Shown here: positions 10,401-17,349 of the stretch, piece after piece
Layout of the letters: each line of letters begins with the position of its first letter
Numbering within the stretch: the stretch's first letter is position 1
NCBI RefSeq assembly: GCF_023094165.1
Contig: NZ_JALMDK010000009.1
Span: 186,001-250,000 of the forward strand
Origin: Crossiella sp. S99.2
Lineage (GTDB): Bacteria; Actinomycetota; Actinomycetes; Mycobacteriales; Pseudonocardiaceae
Direction: 5' to 3'
Length of the DNA: 64,000 nt
Position numbers and translations under genes: made by a program
The notes under the pieces: generated by a model
Seen by the model: only the letters and a program-made list of their open reading frames with translations
Told to the model about the DNA's origin: nothing
Database searches by the model: none

Positions 10401-13155
10401 CCGGGAGACCGAGGAGAACGACAAGATCCAGCGCGAGCGGCAGGACGCCGAGCGCAAGGCCGCGGAGGAGAAGCGGCGCAAGGAGAAGGAGGCCGAGGGC
10501 GGCGGCTTCTTCAGCTGGCTGGCCTCGAAGGTCACCTCCTTCTTCAACGACCTGCTGGACGCGGTCACCGGCTTCTTCAACGCCGCCATCCAGGCGATCA
10601 ACAACATCGTCCGGACCTTTACCGACCTGGTGACCAAGGCGATCGACTTCGTCCGCGACGCGATCGTCACCCTGATCAACACCCTGGCCGACGTGCTGAT
10701 CGCGCTCTGCGACGTGCTCGCGGTGTTCTTCCCCGAACTGGCCGCCCGCATCCGCAAGGGCATCGAGGACCTCCGCGACGCCGCCATCGCCACCGTCAAC
10801 GCACTGGCCGACACCCTCAAAGCAGGCGTCAAAGCCCTGCTTGACCTGCTCGCCAAAGCCCTCACCGGCCTGCTCCGCCTGCTGGAAACCGCGCTCAAGG
10901 CGGCGATCGAGGTGGTCCGCACCGCGGTCAACGCCGCCATCGAGTTCGCCAAGGCCGCCATCCAGCTGCTCGGCGAGTTCGCCGCGATCATCGCCGACAT
11001 CGCCGCCGACGGCGTCGGCACCTGGCTCGGCAAACTCGGCGGCGGCGCCCGCGACGGCGTGCAGAACCACCTGTGGGGCGCCATCCAGACCGGCGTCAAG
11101 GAATGGTTCAACGGCAAGGTCGAAGAAGTCCTCGGCCTGGGCAAAGCCATCATGGACATCCTGGTCCGCGGCTGCCTGTCCATCGGCAAGATCGCCAAAA
11201 TGGCCTGGGACGGCATCATCGCCGCCCTCCCCATGATCATCATCCAGGTCGTCGTCGAACGCCTGGTCTCCCTGATCATCCCCGCCGCCGGCGCAGTCCT
11301 GGCCATCGTCCAGGGCCTGATGGCCGCCTGGGGCACGGTCAGCCGGATCCTGGCCGCCATCGGCGCCTTCATCGCCTTCCTCAAAGCCGTCCGCGCCGGC
11401 CCGGCCGCCGCCCTGTTCGCCAAGGCCGTCGCGGCAGGCGTGGTGGCGTTGCTGGAGTTCATCACCAACTTCCTGATGACGAAGCTGAAGGGGACGGCGA
11501 AGGGGGTCGGCAGCACGCTCAAGGGCATTGCCGCCAAGATCGGACGCGGGCTGGGCCGGGCAGCCGGGGGCACTCGCCGGGCGGCGGGCAGTGCGGTCAA
11601 CTCCGCCCGCCGTGGTCTTCGCTCCGCCAGCCAGGCCCTTCGGCCGCCCCGCCGGGGTCCTGTTCCGGTGGGCCGCCGTCGTCCAGGGGCGGTCGTGGGT
11701 ACTCGCGGTCGGCCGGGGGCGGGGCGGGGGCGTCCAGCGGCCGGGCGGTCCGGGGTTCGGCGTCCGGCGGGGCCGGCCCAGCGTCCGTCCATGTTGGACA
11801 GAGCCAAGGGAGCGGTCCGCACCGGGCTGAACAAGGTGCGCGGTGCAGCCAAGGCACTGGGCGCGAAGCTGCGCAACAGCAAGCTGGGCAAGGCGCTGGC
11901 GAACAGCGCTCGCAAGGTCCGCGAACGCGTCAACCGGCTACGGAACCGGTGGAAAGAACGGCAGCGTCGCAGAGCAGAACAGCGACGACGGTGGGAGGAA
12001 CAGCGGAACTCGCCGCAGTCGGACGCACGCAGGCTCCTGCGGGCTGTCAGCAGGATCAGGCCCCGGCTCAACCGCCTGCTCCAGCGTGGACTGCGCGAGA
12101 ACATCGCACGCCCACTGCTCGCCGCGCTGCGAGCCTGGTACCGGCTCACTACTTTCGAGCGGAACGGATCTCCGCAGTTCACCATGGAGGCAAAGCTGCG
12201 GTCAGCCTCTGCTGTGGTCACTCGCGGTTTTCGCGAGGTGCTGTCGGATCTCACCGGCACACCAGTCGCCCGTGGCGATGGTGGGCGCTACGGCGGGGTG
12301 CTGTTCCTCCAGCCCCGCACGCAGGCGCGAACGCCAGCCTCGGAGAAGGACGTCGCGAAACCGGACGACGATTCGGTCGTTGAACGGTGGCGCCGAGGAA
12401 TGGCCGCCATCACGAGATTCGCGAGCGTGGTGCGGCAGGGAGGCGTCTCCACACGACAGCTCTTCACCTTCCTGGCCACAGTGGCACGGACCTTCCGGTT
12501 CAAGGAGATCAGGGCCAGACGGGCGGCTCAGGGCTGGCAGGTCTATGCGCGGATGAATCCGGACAACAGCGGAAACCTCGTTCCGTTCACGGGCAAGGTG
12601 CTGCTGGTGGGGGAGGGGAACCTCAGCTTCACCGAGACGAACCTCAAGCTGGGCATCGCGTTGCCAGGTCAGGTGACCGCCACCGTCTACAAAAAGCGGC
12701 ACGAAGTCACCGACCCGGCGACCTTGCGGCGAGCAGGTCAGCTGGCCAGCGCCCAGGTCACGGTCGAGTTCGGGGTAGACGCGACGAAGTTGCACGAGGG
12801 CGCGGAGGACAAACCCAAGTTCGACACCATCATCTGGATGTTCCCGCATCCCGGCGGGGAACGGGCCGGTGCCACGGGGCGGGCCAGGGCGATGCTTAGT
12901 GTGTTCTTCACGAGTGCGCGCACTCGTCTCAATGCCGGAGGCAAGATCATCGTCGCGCTCAGGGTAGGCAAGAGAAACTACTACGAAAGGCAATGGAAAC
13001 CGGAGAAGCTCGCCAATGACGCCGGTCTGCGTCTTGTCTCGAAAACCGGGTTCGACCCGGAGGGCTACCGTGGTTACACCCATGAGACAACCGAAGCTGG
13101 AGCGGCCACTGTCGATGTCTCATTGGCCACCACATACATCTTCACCACAGGTTAG
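7450..13155 (+). CDS. DUF4157 eCIS effector with C-terminal BMT5-like methyltransferase domain
   Basis: 1901-residue multidomain protein. Residues about 35-112 are a DUF4157 domain with the zinc-protease motif HELLH at 105-109, the module that marks proteins loaded into eCIS tubes. Residues about 255-335 are Pro/Glu/Lys-rich and the disordered stretch continues to about 880. Residues about 890-1025 are strongly helical and charged (coiled coil). Residues about 1020-1350 are long amphipathic or hydrophobic helices. Residues about 1360-1517 are Arg/Lys-rich. The C-terminal domain has GKVLLVGEGNLSF at 1715-1727 and FDTIIWMFPHPG at 1791-1802, then LNAGGKIIVALRVGK. These match the SAM-binding and NFPH-like catalytic motifs of BMT5/DUF2431 rRNA (uracil-N3) methyltransferases. 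I therefore read it as a cargo protein delivering a nucleic-acid methyltransferase toxin; it may also act as tape measure. It starts by a 4-nt overlap and ends 11 nt before a candidate immunity gene. Confidence 0.85.
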   Translation: MTRSVERRPAKPPERKKPDATAARAPRELREVLAAPGHPVDPGLRRELETRLGHDFSRVRVHTDQDAATVAELVGAEAVTVGQDIFFAKGRYRPETVEGRHLLTHELLHTIQTPHPMGELAVGRDPGAVSTPGQPAEREAEALAERPGEVVEKARAAGWMRYATTTADHLRTERLDPATLVDRLVAAVLRSLRGDPTDASGRVRLQLGRFTPELRETVLARLERRLPSAEYARVLALMAEVDETAAAPEVENAAVPEPVVEQPTPELEPEPEPEPQPAPEPQEPETEPEQPEPQPEPEPEQPAEPEPEKKEEEKEEEKKEEQPQEEPGQPAPEQAAREAAAQPAAQLPGALGAPTAAGPPAGATPEPLAARADPREPAVQPERVEAAVTGPESPLARHGLLEREETAAEPPEQEQPLGLEPGAESEVDTPDPEPPEQPAQPELTAEDHLPAGDLDVSRVPTADQLTLPVGGTPPAPAQAPSFPAPPPTKAEQTPEPPEVDDPEPEAPVAAEPAPAEAAPPQAAPAEPAALATQERPAEPVPAAESAEMPGAATESGPAQAPVPGPGGGVQDGLGTQPDLGAPGPGAAGANTPGPAGPEASLEPGGGACAGAPEATTTAAAPESAPAGGGAAPAPAAAPAEQQPATPDVSSQPPEAALAAVGTLPIDRMQTSLSQVDASVTRTVGEQQSALQAAPPSMERPVGAPQTLDGPPRVAPPGDPERARLERAQAEEADRQKQAKSEQVHSEQQPVPRPHLAGDTQGKVTPGDVQNVQQAVRNVPTTDPAMNTTVAPPPKVELTGQADPARTDEQQHKLAEQSRQLHNTGREESAKPLGEDQIFPNVPAETLAAEVPAPAGGQAAPGPGGPAPDQGIAVVAQQERGPQVQAAVSQGQGQLGTERQGHEQSVAQENARHESEVTRTVAENSQAQAAERGKVGTDAAAKREEWRAEQDQKIEENNEQAVKEHGKANGEVVKQKTETDEANARRETEENDKIQRERQDAERKAAEEKRRKEKEAEGGGFFSWLASKVTSFFNDLLDAVTGFFNAAIQAINNIVRTFTDLVTKAIDFVRDAIVTLINTLADVLIALCDVLAVFFPELAARIRKGIEDLRDAAIATVNALADTLKAGVKALLDLLAKALTGLLRLLETALKAAIEVVRTAVNAAIEFAKAAIQLLGEFAAIIADIAADGVGTWLGKLGGGARDGVQNHLWGAIQTGVKEWFNGKVEEVLGLGKAIMDILVRGCLSIGKIAKMAWDGIIAALPMIIIQVVVERLVSLIIPAAGAVLAIVQGLMAAWGTVSRILAAIGAFIAFLKAVRAGPAAALFAKAVAAGVVALLEFITNFLMTKLKGTAKGVGSTLKGIAAKIGRGLGRAAGGTRRAAGSAVNSARRGLRSASQALRPPRRGPVPVGRRRPGAVVGTRGRPGAGRGRPAAGRSGVRRPAGPAQRPSMLDRAKGAVRTGLNKVRGAAKALGAKLRNSKLGKALANSARKVRERVNRLRNRWKERQRRRAEQRRRWEEQRNSPQSDARRLLRAVSRIRPRLNRLLQRGLRENIARPLLAALRAWYRLTTFERNGSPQFTMEAKLRSASAVVTRGFREVLSDLTGTPVARGDGGRYGGVLFLQPRTQARTPASEKDVAKPDDDSVVERWRRGMAAITRFASVVRQGGVSTRQLFTFLATVARTFRFKEIRARRAAQGWQVYARMNPDNSGNLVPFTGKVLLVGEGNLSFTETNLKLGIALPGQVTATVYKKRHEVTDPATLRRAGQLASAQVTVEFGVDATKLHEGAEDKPKFDTIIWMFPHPGGERAGATGRARAMLSVFFTSARTRLNAGGKIIVALRVGKRNYYERQWKPEKLANDAGLRLVSKTGFDPEGYRGYTHETTEAGAATVDVSLATTYIFTTG
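8205..8455 (+). repeat. Pro-Glu repeat and purine tract inside the DUF4157 gene
   Basis: The coding strand repeats GAGCCG-like units (PEPEPEP at about 8245-8370), followed by a nearly pure purine tract of GAG/AAG/GAA codons at about 8370-8415 that encodes EKKEEEKEEEKK. It gives an acidic, flexible linker after the DUF4157 domain. Such tracts vary readily in length by slippage. Confidence 0.8.
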
Positions 13156-13166
13156 GCGAACGACGG

Positions 13167-13688
13167 ATGAGTATTGACGACGTCATGGCGAGGGTCACGG
13201 AGATCCCGGGTGTTCTCCTTGGACGGGGACCTGCTCACCCGGCCGAACCGGACCGATCCCTCGCGGAGCCGGTTCGTTCGTTCCTAGAGGCCTACCCGGC
13301 GCTCCAACAGGACCAATGCTATGTCGAGTTCCTGGAGCGCTACGCCGGACTCGCGATCGAGAGCAGCGACGACACGATTTTCGTGGATGTCCTCGGTTTC
13401 TCCGAGGTTGCGCTGGACATCGTCAATACCGAAGGCCCGATCGTCAGCAACGGATTCCTGATGTTCGCGCAGTGTGTGTACCACCAGGACGAGGCAGGGC
13501 GGTCCGACACCTATGAGTTCGACTTTGCCTTCGATGTATCCGGCGAGCGGAGGAGCGGCGTGTACCGGACCTACTCGACGATGGAGACCGAGCCGAGCCC
13601 ATATGAGTGGCATCTGGACGGATTCTGTTCCTGGCTCAACGAACTCGTCGACGTTGGGGGTGTCTATGCGCGTCCGTCAGCCAGCTAG
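13167..13688 (+). CDS. candidate immunity protein (SUKH/SMI1-KNR4-like)
   Basis: 173-residue acidic, soluble protein encoded 11 nt after the effector gene, where polymorphic toxin immunity genes normally sit. Sequence features fit the SUKH superfamily loosely: YVEFLERYAGLAIE at about 52-65, then DVLGFSEVA, GPIVSNGFLMFAQ at about 92-104, an aromatic-rich YEFDFAFDVSG, and a closing helix EWHLDGFCSWLNELV. No catalytic motif, signal peptide or membrane segment is visible. Base composition is more AT-rich than in the structural genes, like the effector's 3' end, so the two probably moved together. Family assignment is tentative; immunity function is inferred from position. Confidence 0.6.
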   Translation: MSIDDVMARVTEIPGVLLGRGPAHPAEPDRSLAEPVRSFLEAYPALQQDQCYVEFLERYAGLAIESSDDTIFVDVLGFSEVALDIVNTEGPIVSNGFLMFAQCVYHQDEAGRSDTYEFDFAFDVSGERRSGVYRTYSTMETEPSPYEWHLDGFCSWLNELVDVGGVYARPSAS

Positions 13689-13708
13689 AGGCGTCCTGGT
13701 TCTGTCAG

Positions 13709-14281
13709 TCAGCGGGGCAGCACGGTCCGGAAGGTCAGTGACACCCTGCGCCCGCGCGTCAGTGCCCGGCTGTCCACAACATCTCGCTTCCGACCAGGAA
13801 TGCCGTGGGACCACTTGTACCGAGCGTCGCCGGAGAGCAACAGCAGGCTTCCGGGTACCAGGACCAGCGGGAACTCCGCAGTGCGGTCCAGAGAGCGCAG
13901 TCGGATCACACAGCGCGATCCGAGACTCAGGGAGACGATCTCTTCGCCGAAGCACGGCAAGCAGTCCACATGGTCCGCGATGCCCTGGCCTGGCTCGTAC
14001 TCGTTCACGATCATCTGGTCGAACGGTTTCTGGACGATTCCGTCCTGTCGTATCCGAGCAGCCAGTTCGGCGGCCCAGCCGGGCAGGGCGCCCAGGTACA
14101 TGTCCTTGGAGACCGTCTTGCGCCGGTAGTCGTACCGGTAACCGTAGTGCTGCACCCGGCGTTTCAGGTCCGTCAGCCAAGGCTGGGAGTCGACGACATC
14201 CAGCAGCGCGTCCTGCTCCTCCTGACAGAGGTAGCCGGGCAGGTAACGCAGGCCCGGGACTGGTGGAGCGATGAGCGGCAT
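13709..14281 (-). CDS. AlkB-like Fe(II)/2-oxoglutarate dioxygenase
   Basis: 190-residue AlkB-type dioxygenase, which oxidatively removes N-methyl groups from bases in DNA or RNA. Seen motifs: VQHYGYRYDYRRK at about 43-55; the iron-binding HxD in GIADHVDCLPCF (about 100-111); SLSLGSRCVIRL; the distal iron histidine in YKWSHGI; and the 2OG-binding arginine in VSLTFRTVLP near the end. The ATG at 14281 is used because MPLIAPPVPGLRYLPGYL is the family's natural start; the frame continues upstream, but there it is antisense to the next gene. It is the only minus-strand gene inside the eCIS cluster, 20 nt from the end of the immunity-like gene. Either it is a DNA/RNA repair gene caught up with the cassette, or it reverses the methylation made by the neighbouring effector (inference). 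Confidence 0.88.
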   Translation of the reverse strand: MPLIAPPVPGLRYLPGYLCQEEQDALLDVVDSQPWLTDLKRRVQHYGYRYDYRRKTVSKDMYLGALPGWAAELAARIRQDGIVQKPFDQMIVNEYEPGQGIADHVDCLPCFGEEIVSLSLGSRCVIRLRSLDRTAEFPLVLVPGSLLLLSGDARYKWSHGIPGRKRDVVDSRALTRGRRVSLTFRTVLPR

Positions 14282-14329
14282 GACCAATCCAAACACGAGC
14301 CGGTCTGCTCTGACGACAGGAGCCGGTCG

Positions 14330-14968
14330 GTGACCAGATACCTCGACATCCCCAAACCCATCCGCTCCGGCATAGTCGTCGTCGACCCCGAACGCGGCAC
14401 CCCGCAACGCGTCATCGTCATGCAGTTCAACCCCGACACTCTCGAACGCACCCTCGCCCCCCAAGCCTCCGGCGCCGAACAGGGCGACCGCACCGAAGCC
14501 TTACGCCTCAAGGGCCCCGCGATCGAGACCTGGAAGTTCACCGCCGAGATCGACGCCACCGACCAGCTTGACGTGCCCGCGCCCTTCGGTATCCACCCAC
14601 AGCTCGCCGTGCTGGAAATGCTCGTGCACCCCACCAGCGGACAGCTCCGCGCGAACCAGCGACTTGCCGCCGCGGGCACGTTGGAGATCACTCCCATGGA
14701 GACCCCGCTGACCCTGTTCGTCTGGGGGACGCGGCGGGTCATGCCGGTGCGGATCACCGAGCTGGCCATCACCGAGGAGGCATTCGACCCCGAGCTGAAT
14801 CCGATTCGGGCGGCGGTGAGTCTGGGGTTGCGGGTGTTGTCGGTCAACGACTTGCCGGCAGGACATCGGGGTGCGGAGTTGTATCTGGCGCATTTGGCGC
14901 AGAAGGAGCGGTTGGGGGCGGCCAGCGGGACCGGTCGGTTGGCGCAGCTTGGGTTGCCGAGCATCTAG
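14330..14968 (+). CDS. eCIS tube-associated protein (Pvc7/Afp7 N-domain-like)
   Basis: 212-residue protein of the conserved group encoded just before the LysM-like and hub genes in eCIS loci, corresponding to the N-terminal part of Afp7/Pvc7. The signature VIVMQFNPDTLERTLAPQ (about 22-39), then GPAIETWKFTAEIDATDQL, PQLAVLEMLVHPTSG and TPLTLFVWGTRRVMPVRI, is typical. The GTG at 14330 is chosen because AGGAG (14318-14322) lies 7 nt upstream and the family begins here; the open frame extends back to 13805 antisense to alkB. It resumes the structural operon after the cargo cassette. It probably joins the inner tube to the central hub. Confidence 0.85.
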   Translation: MTRYLDIPKPIRSGIVVVDPERGTPQRVIVMQFNPDTLERTLAPQASGAEQGDRTEALRLKGPAIETWKFTAEIDATDQLDVPAPFGIHPQLAVLEMLVHPTSGQLRANQRLAAAGTLEITPMETPLTLFVWGTRRVMPVRITELAITEEAFDPELNPIRAAVSLGLRVLSVNDLPAGHRGAELYLAHLAQKERLGAASGTGRLAQLGLPSI

Positions 14969-14982
14969 GGGAGGGGTTGAGG

Positions 14983-15327
14983 ATGACTGAGCCGCTTGAG
15001 TTCTTGCCTGATCCGACGGCTTATCCGCGGACCAGCCGGTACTACGGGATCCCGACCGCGGAGCGGGTTGCCGGGGATGGGCGGCGGGTGCCCTACCTGA
15101 CCCGGCGGTTGTTGCCGGATCCGGCTGAGTTCGCCGAGATCGGGGAGCACGTGGTGCGGGAGGGGGAGCGGGTGGAGCTGATCGCGGATCGGCAGTTCGG
15201 CGACGCGGGGCAGTGGTGGCGGATCGCGGACGCGAATCCGGTGCTGGATCCGCGGGAGCTGGCCGAGCCGGGGCGGCGGTTGCGGATCACCTTGCCAGCC
15301 GGGGTTCCCGGGCCGGTGCTGGACTAG
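14983..15327 (+). CDS. eCIS LysM-like small baseplate protein
   Basis: 114-residue protein with RYYGIPTAERVAGDGRRVPYLTRRLLP in its first half, and a C-terminal QWWRIADANPVLDPREL and RRLRITLP that follow the LysM/phage tail X (gp53-like) pattern of a residue/ADANP/L…P core. In phage and eCIS baseplates this protein links tube and hub. The ATG at 14983 is preferred over TTG 14977; GGGGAGGGG at 14968-14976 supplies the ribosome binding site. It is separate here, whereas in Afp7/Pvc7 the LysM domain is fused to the preceding protein. Confidence 0.8.
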   Translation: MTEPLEFLPDPTAYPRTSRYYGIPTAERVAGDGRRVPYLTRRLLPDPAEFAEIGEHVVREGERVELIADRQFGDAGQWWRIADANPVLDPRELAEPGRRLRITLPAGVPGPVLD

Positions 15328-15329
15328 CC

Positions 15330-16463
15330 ATGGCCGCTGATCGCACACCCATTCACCTGACCCTGTTGCTGGGCAGGCGGATTCCGGTGCCCGCGCCGAG
15401 GGAGGTGACCGAGGCCCTGCTCTCCGCGCAGGTCACCGTCACCGCCGGGCAGCGCAGCGGGTTCCAGCTCTCCTTCGACCTGTCCAAGAAGGGGCTCATC
15501 CACAACGTGCTGCTGCCCGCCGGGTTCTTCGACCCACAGGTGCGGGTGGTGCTGATGGCCACGGTGCGCGGGACGCCGTCGGTGCTGATGGACGGGGTGT
15601 GCATCCGGCAGGAAGTGGGGATCAGCAATCAGCCGGGGCAATCGACGCTGACCGTCACCGGTGAGGACCTGACCGTGCTGATGGACCTGGAGGAACGGGA
15701 GGGCGTGCCGTTCCCGGCGATGCCACCATCCGCCAGGGTGGCCGCGATCATCGCGCAGTACGCCGGCTACGGCATCGTGCCGGTGGTCATCCCGGAGTTG
15801 TTCCCGCAGGCCGCTATGCCGACCCAGCGGATCGACTTCCAGAAGGGCACCGATCTCGGCTACCTCAACGAGCTGGCCAAGGCCAATGGGTACGTCTTCT
15901 ACCTCGATCCCGGACCCGCACCGGGCGTCAGCAAGGGTTACTGGGGACCCGAGGTGCGGCTGGGGGTGCCGCAGCACGCGCTCACCGTCAACTCGGACGG
16001 ATCGTCCACAGTGGACCAACTCACCTTCAGCTTCGACGGGGCCGCCCGCGAGCAACCCGTGGCCATGGTGCAGATCCCGTTCACCCGGGTGTCCGCGCCG
16101 GTGCCGGTGCCGCAGGTGAGCGTGCTGCGACCACCGCTGGCGGCCCGGCCCGCGCCCGCGCTGAAGAAGAAGGTCATCGCGGACACCGCCAAGAAGGACA
16201 CCCCGATGGCACTGGCCGAAACGCTGGCCAAGGCGGCCGAGTCCGCGGACGCGGTCACCGGGTCCGGGCAGCTGGACGTGGTGCGGTACGGGCACGTGCT
16301 CCGGCCGCGCGAACTGGTCGGCGTGCGCGGCGCCGGCATCACCTACGACGGCCTCTACTACGTCAAAAGCGTCACGCACAACCTGCAGCGCGGCAGCTAC
16401 ACCCAGAACTTCACCCTCGCCCGCGAAGGCCTGATCGCCCTGCAACCCAGGGTGATCCCGTGA
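15330..16463 (+). CDS. eCIS hub protein, phage late control gpD/gp27-like
   Basis: 377-residue baseplate hub protein equivalent to the N-terminal (gp27-like) half of VgrG. It starts with PIHLTLLLGRRIPVPAP and carries VTAGQRSGFQLSFDLSK, then RIDFQKGTDLGYLNELAK with YVFYLDPGPAPG (about 170-205), a signature of the gpD family, and ends with YDGLYYVKSVTHNLQRG. The ATG at 15330 lies 2 nt after the previous stop. The spike OB domain is encoded separately next, so the VgrG-like spike is split over two genes, as in other subtype II eCIS. Confidence 0.88.
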   Translation: MAADRTPIHLTLLLGRRIPVPAPREVTEALLSAQVTVTAGQRSGFQLSFDLSKKGLIHNVLLPAGFFDPQVRVVLMATVRGTPSVLMDGVCIRQEVGISNQPGQSTLTVTGEDLTVLMDLEEREGVPFPAMPPSARVAAIIAQYAGYGIVPVVIPELFPQAAMPTQRIDFQKGTDLGYLNELAKANGYVFYLDPGPAPGVSKGYWGPEVRLGVPQHALTVNSDGSSTVDQLTFSFDGAAREQPVAMVQIPFTRVSAPVPVPQVSVLRPPLAARPAPALKKKVIADTAKKDTPMALAETLAKAAESADAVTGSGQLDVVRYGHVLRPRELVGVRGAGITYDGLYYVKSVTHNLQRGSYTQNFTLAREGLIALQPRVIP

Positions 16464-16482
16464 ACCCGCCAGGAGAACGCCG

Positions 16483-17001
16483 ATGAGTCCTGAGCCCAAC
16501 CGGTACCTCGGCAAGTTCCGGGGCACGGTGGTGGTCAACGTGGATCCGCTGCGCCAGGGCCGGATCCAGGTCCAGGTGCCGGACGTGCTCGGCAGCGTGC
16601 CCTCGTCCTGGGCGATGCCCTGCCTGCCGGTGGCCGGACCGCAGATGGGGCAGTACGTGGTGCCGCCGGTCGGCGCCGGGGTGTGGGTGGAGTTCGAGCA
16701 GGGCGATCCGAGCTTCCCGATCTGGACCGGCTGCTGGTACGGCTCCCAGGCCGAGGTGCCCGCGGTGGCGCTGCTGGGACCGCCGATCACACCCAACATG
16801 GTGCTGCAAACCGTTGCCGGGCAACATATCCTGCTCTCCGACCAGCCCGGCAACGCCGGCATCACCCTGCGCACCAGCACCGGAGCCAGCCTGTCCGTCA
16901 CCGACCGGGGAATCGTGCTCGACAACGGGCAGGGCGCGGTGATCACGATGGTCGGCGCGACCGTCACGGTCAACCGGGGAGCGCTCACCGTCAGCACCTG
17001 A
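16483..17001 (+). CDS. eCIS spike OB-fold protein (gpV/gp5-like)
   Basis: 172-residue spike protein; phage baseplate assembly protein V type. The OB-fold region has YLGKFRGTVVVNVDPLRQGR at about 6-25, then PCLPVAGPQMGQYVVPPVGAGVWVEFEQGD and IWTGCWYG. A C-terminal beta-helix-like stretch (HILLSDQPGNAGITLRTSTG, ASLSVTDRGIVLDNGQGAVI) would form the trimeric needle. An AGGAGA site at 16471-16476 precedes the ATG by 6 nt. The PAAR-like tip protein is encoded 14 nt downstream. Confidence 0.9.
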   Translation: MSPEPNRYLGKFRGTVVVNVDPLRQGRIQVQVPDVLGSVPSSWAMPCLPVAGPQMGQYVVPPVGAGVWVEFEQGDPSFPIWTGCWYGSQAEVPAVALLGPPITPNMVLQTVAGQHILLSDQPGNAGITLRTSTGASLSVTDRGIVLDNGQGAVITMVGATVTVNRGALTVST

Positions 17002-17015
17002 ATGGGGGTCAAGGC

Positions 17016-17348
17016 ATGTCGATGAACCTGTTGCACGTCAACGCGACCGTCACCTGTCCGCACGGCGGCCAGGCCACCGTGGCGCCCGGCCAGCACCGGG
17101 TGGCGGTGAGCAGCCAGCTGGTCGCGGTCCAGTCCGACATCTACACGATCAGCGGCTGCCCGTTCACCGTCGGCCAGAAACCCCAGCCCTGCTTGACGAT
17201 CCGCTGGGTCCGGCCGTCGGTGTCGATCAAGGTCAACGGGGTGCCCGCGCTGCTGGAGGACTCGGTCGGGCTGTGCCTGAGCGCCGAGCAGATCCCGCAG
17301 GGGCCACCGCGGATCGTCACCGTGCAACGCCGGGCGGGGGGACGCTGA
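17016..17348 (+). CDS. PAAR-like spike tip protein
   Basis: 110-residue protein that would cap the spike. It begins LLHVNATVTCPHGGQATV, with later cysteines at GCPF, QPCLTI and GLCLS, and has VSIKVNGVPALLEDSVGLC, a pattern known in the small PAAR-like/DUF4280-type tips of eCIS and T6SS. The Cys and His residues could bind one metal at the apex. The ATG at 17016 is preceded by GGGGGTCAAGG. It lies immediately before gp25, the usual order. The family name is probable rather than certain. Confidence 0.75.
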   Translation: MSMNLLHVNATVTCPHGGQATVAPGQHRVAVSSQLVAVQSDIYTISGCPFTVGQKPQPCLTIRWVRPSVSIKVNGVPALLEDSVGLCLSAEQIPQGPPRIVTVQRRAGGR

Positions 17349-17349
17349 G

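Noticed and set aside
7768-11070. 1100-residue minus-strand open frame opposite the DUF4157 gene
   Set aside because: Low-complexity Leu/Gly/Arg sequence with no domain; a shadow of the Pro/Glu-rich coding strand.
13805-14329. upstream extension of the tube-associated protein
   Set aside because: This stretch is antisense to the AlkB gene, which has complete catalytic motifs; AGGAG plus GTG at 14330 mark the real start.
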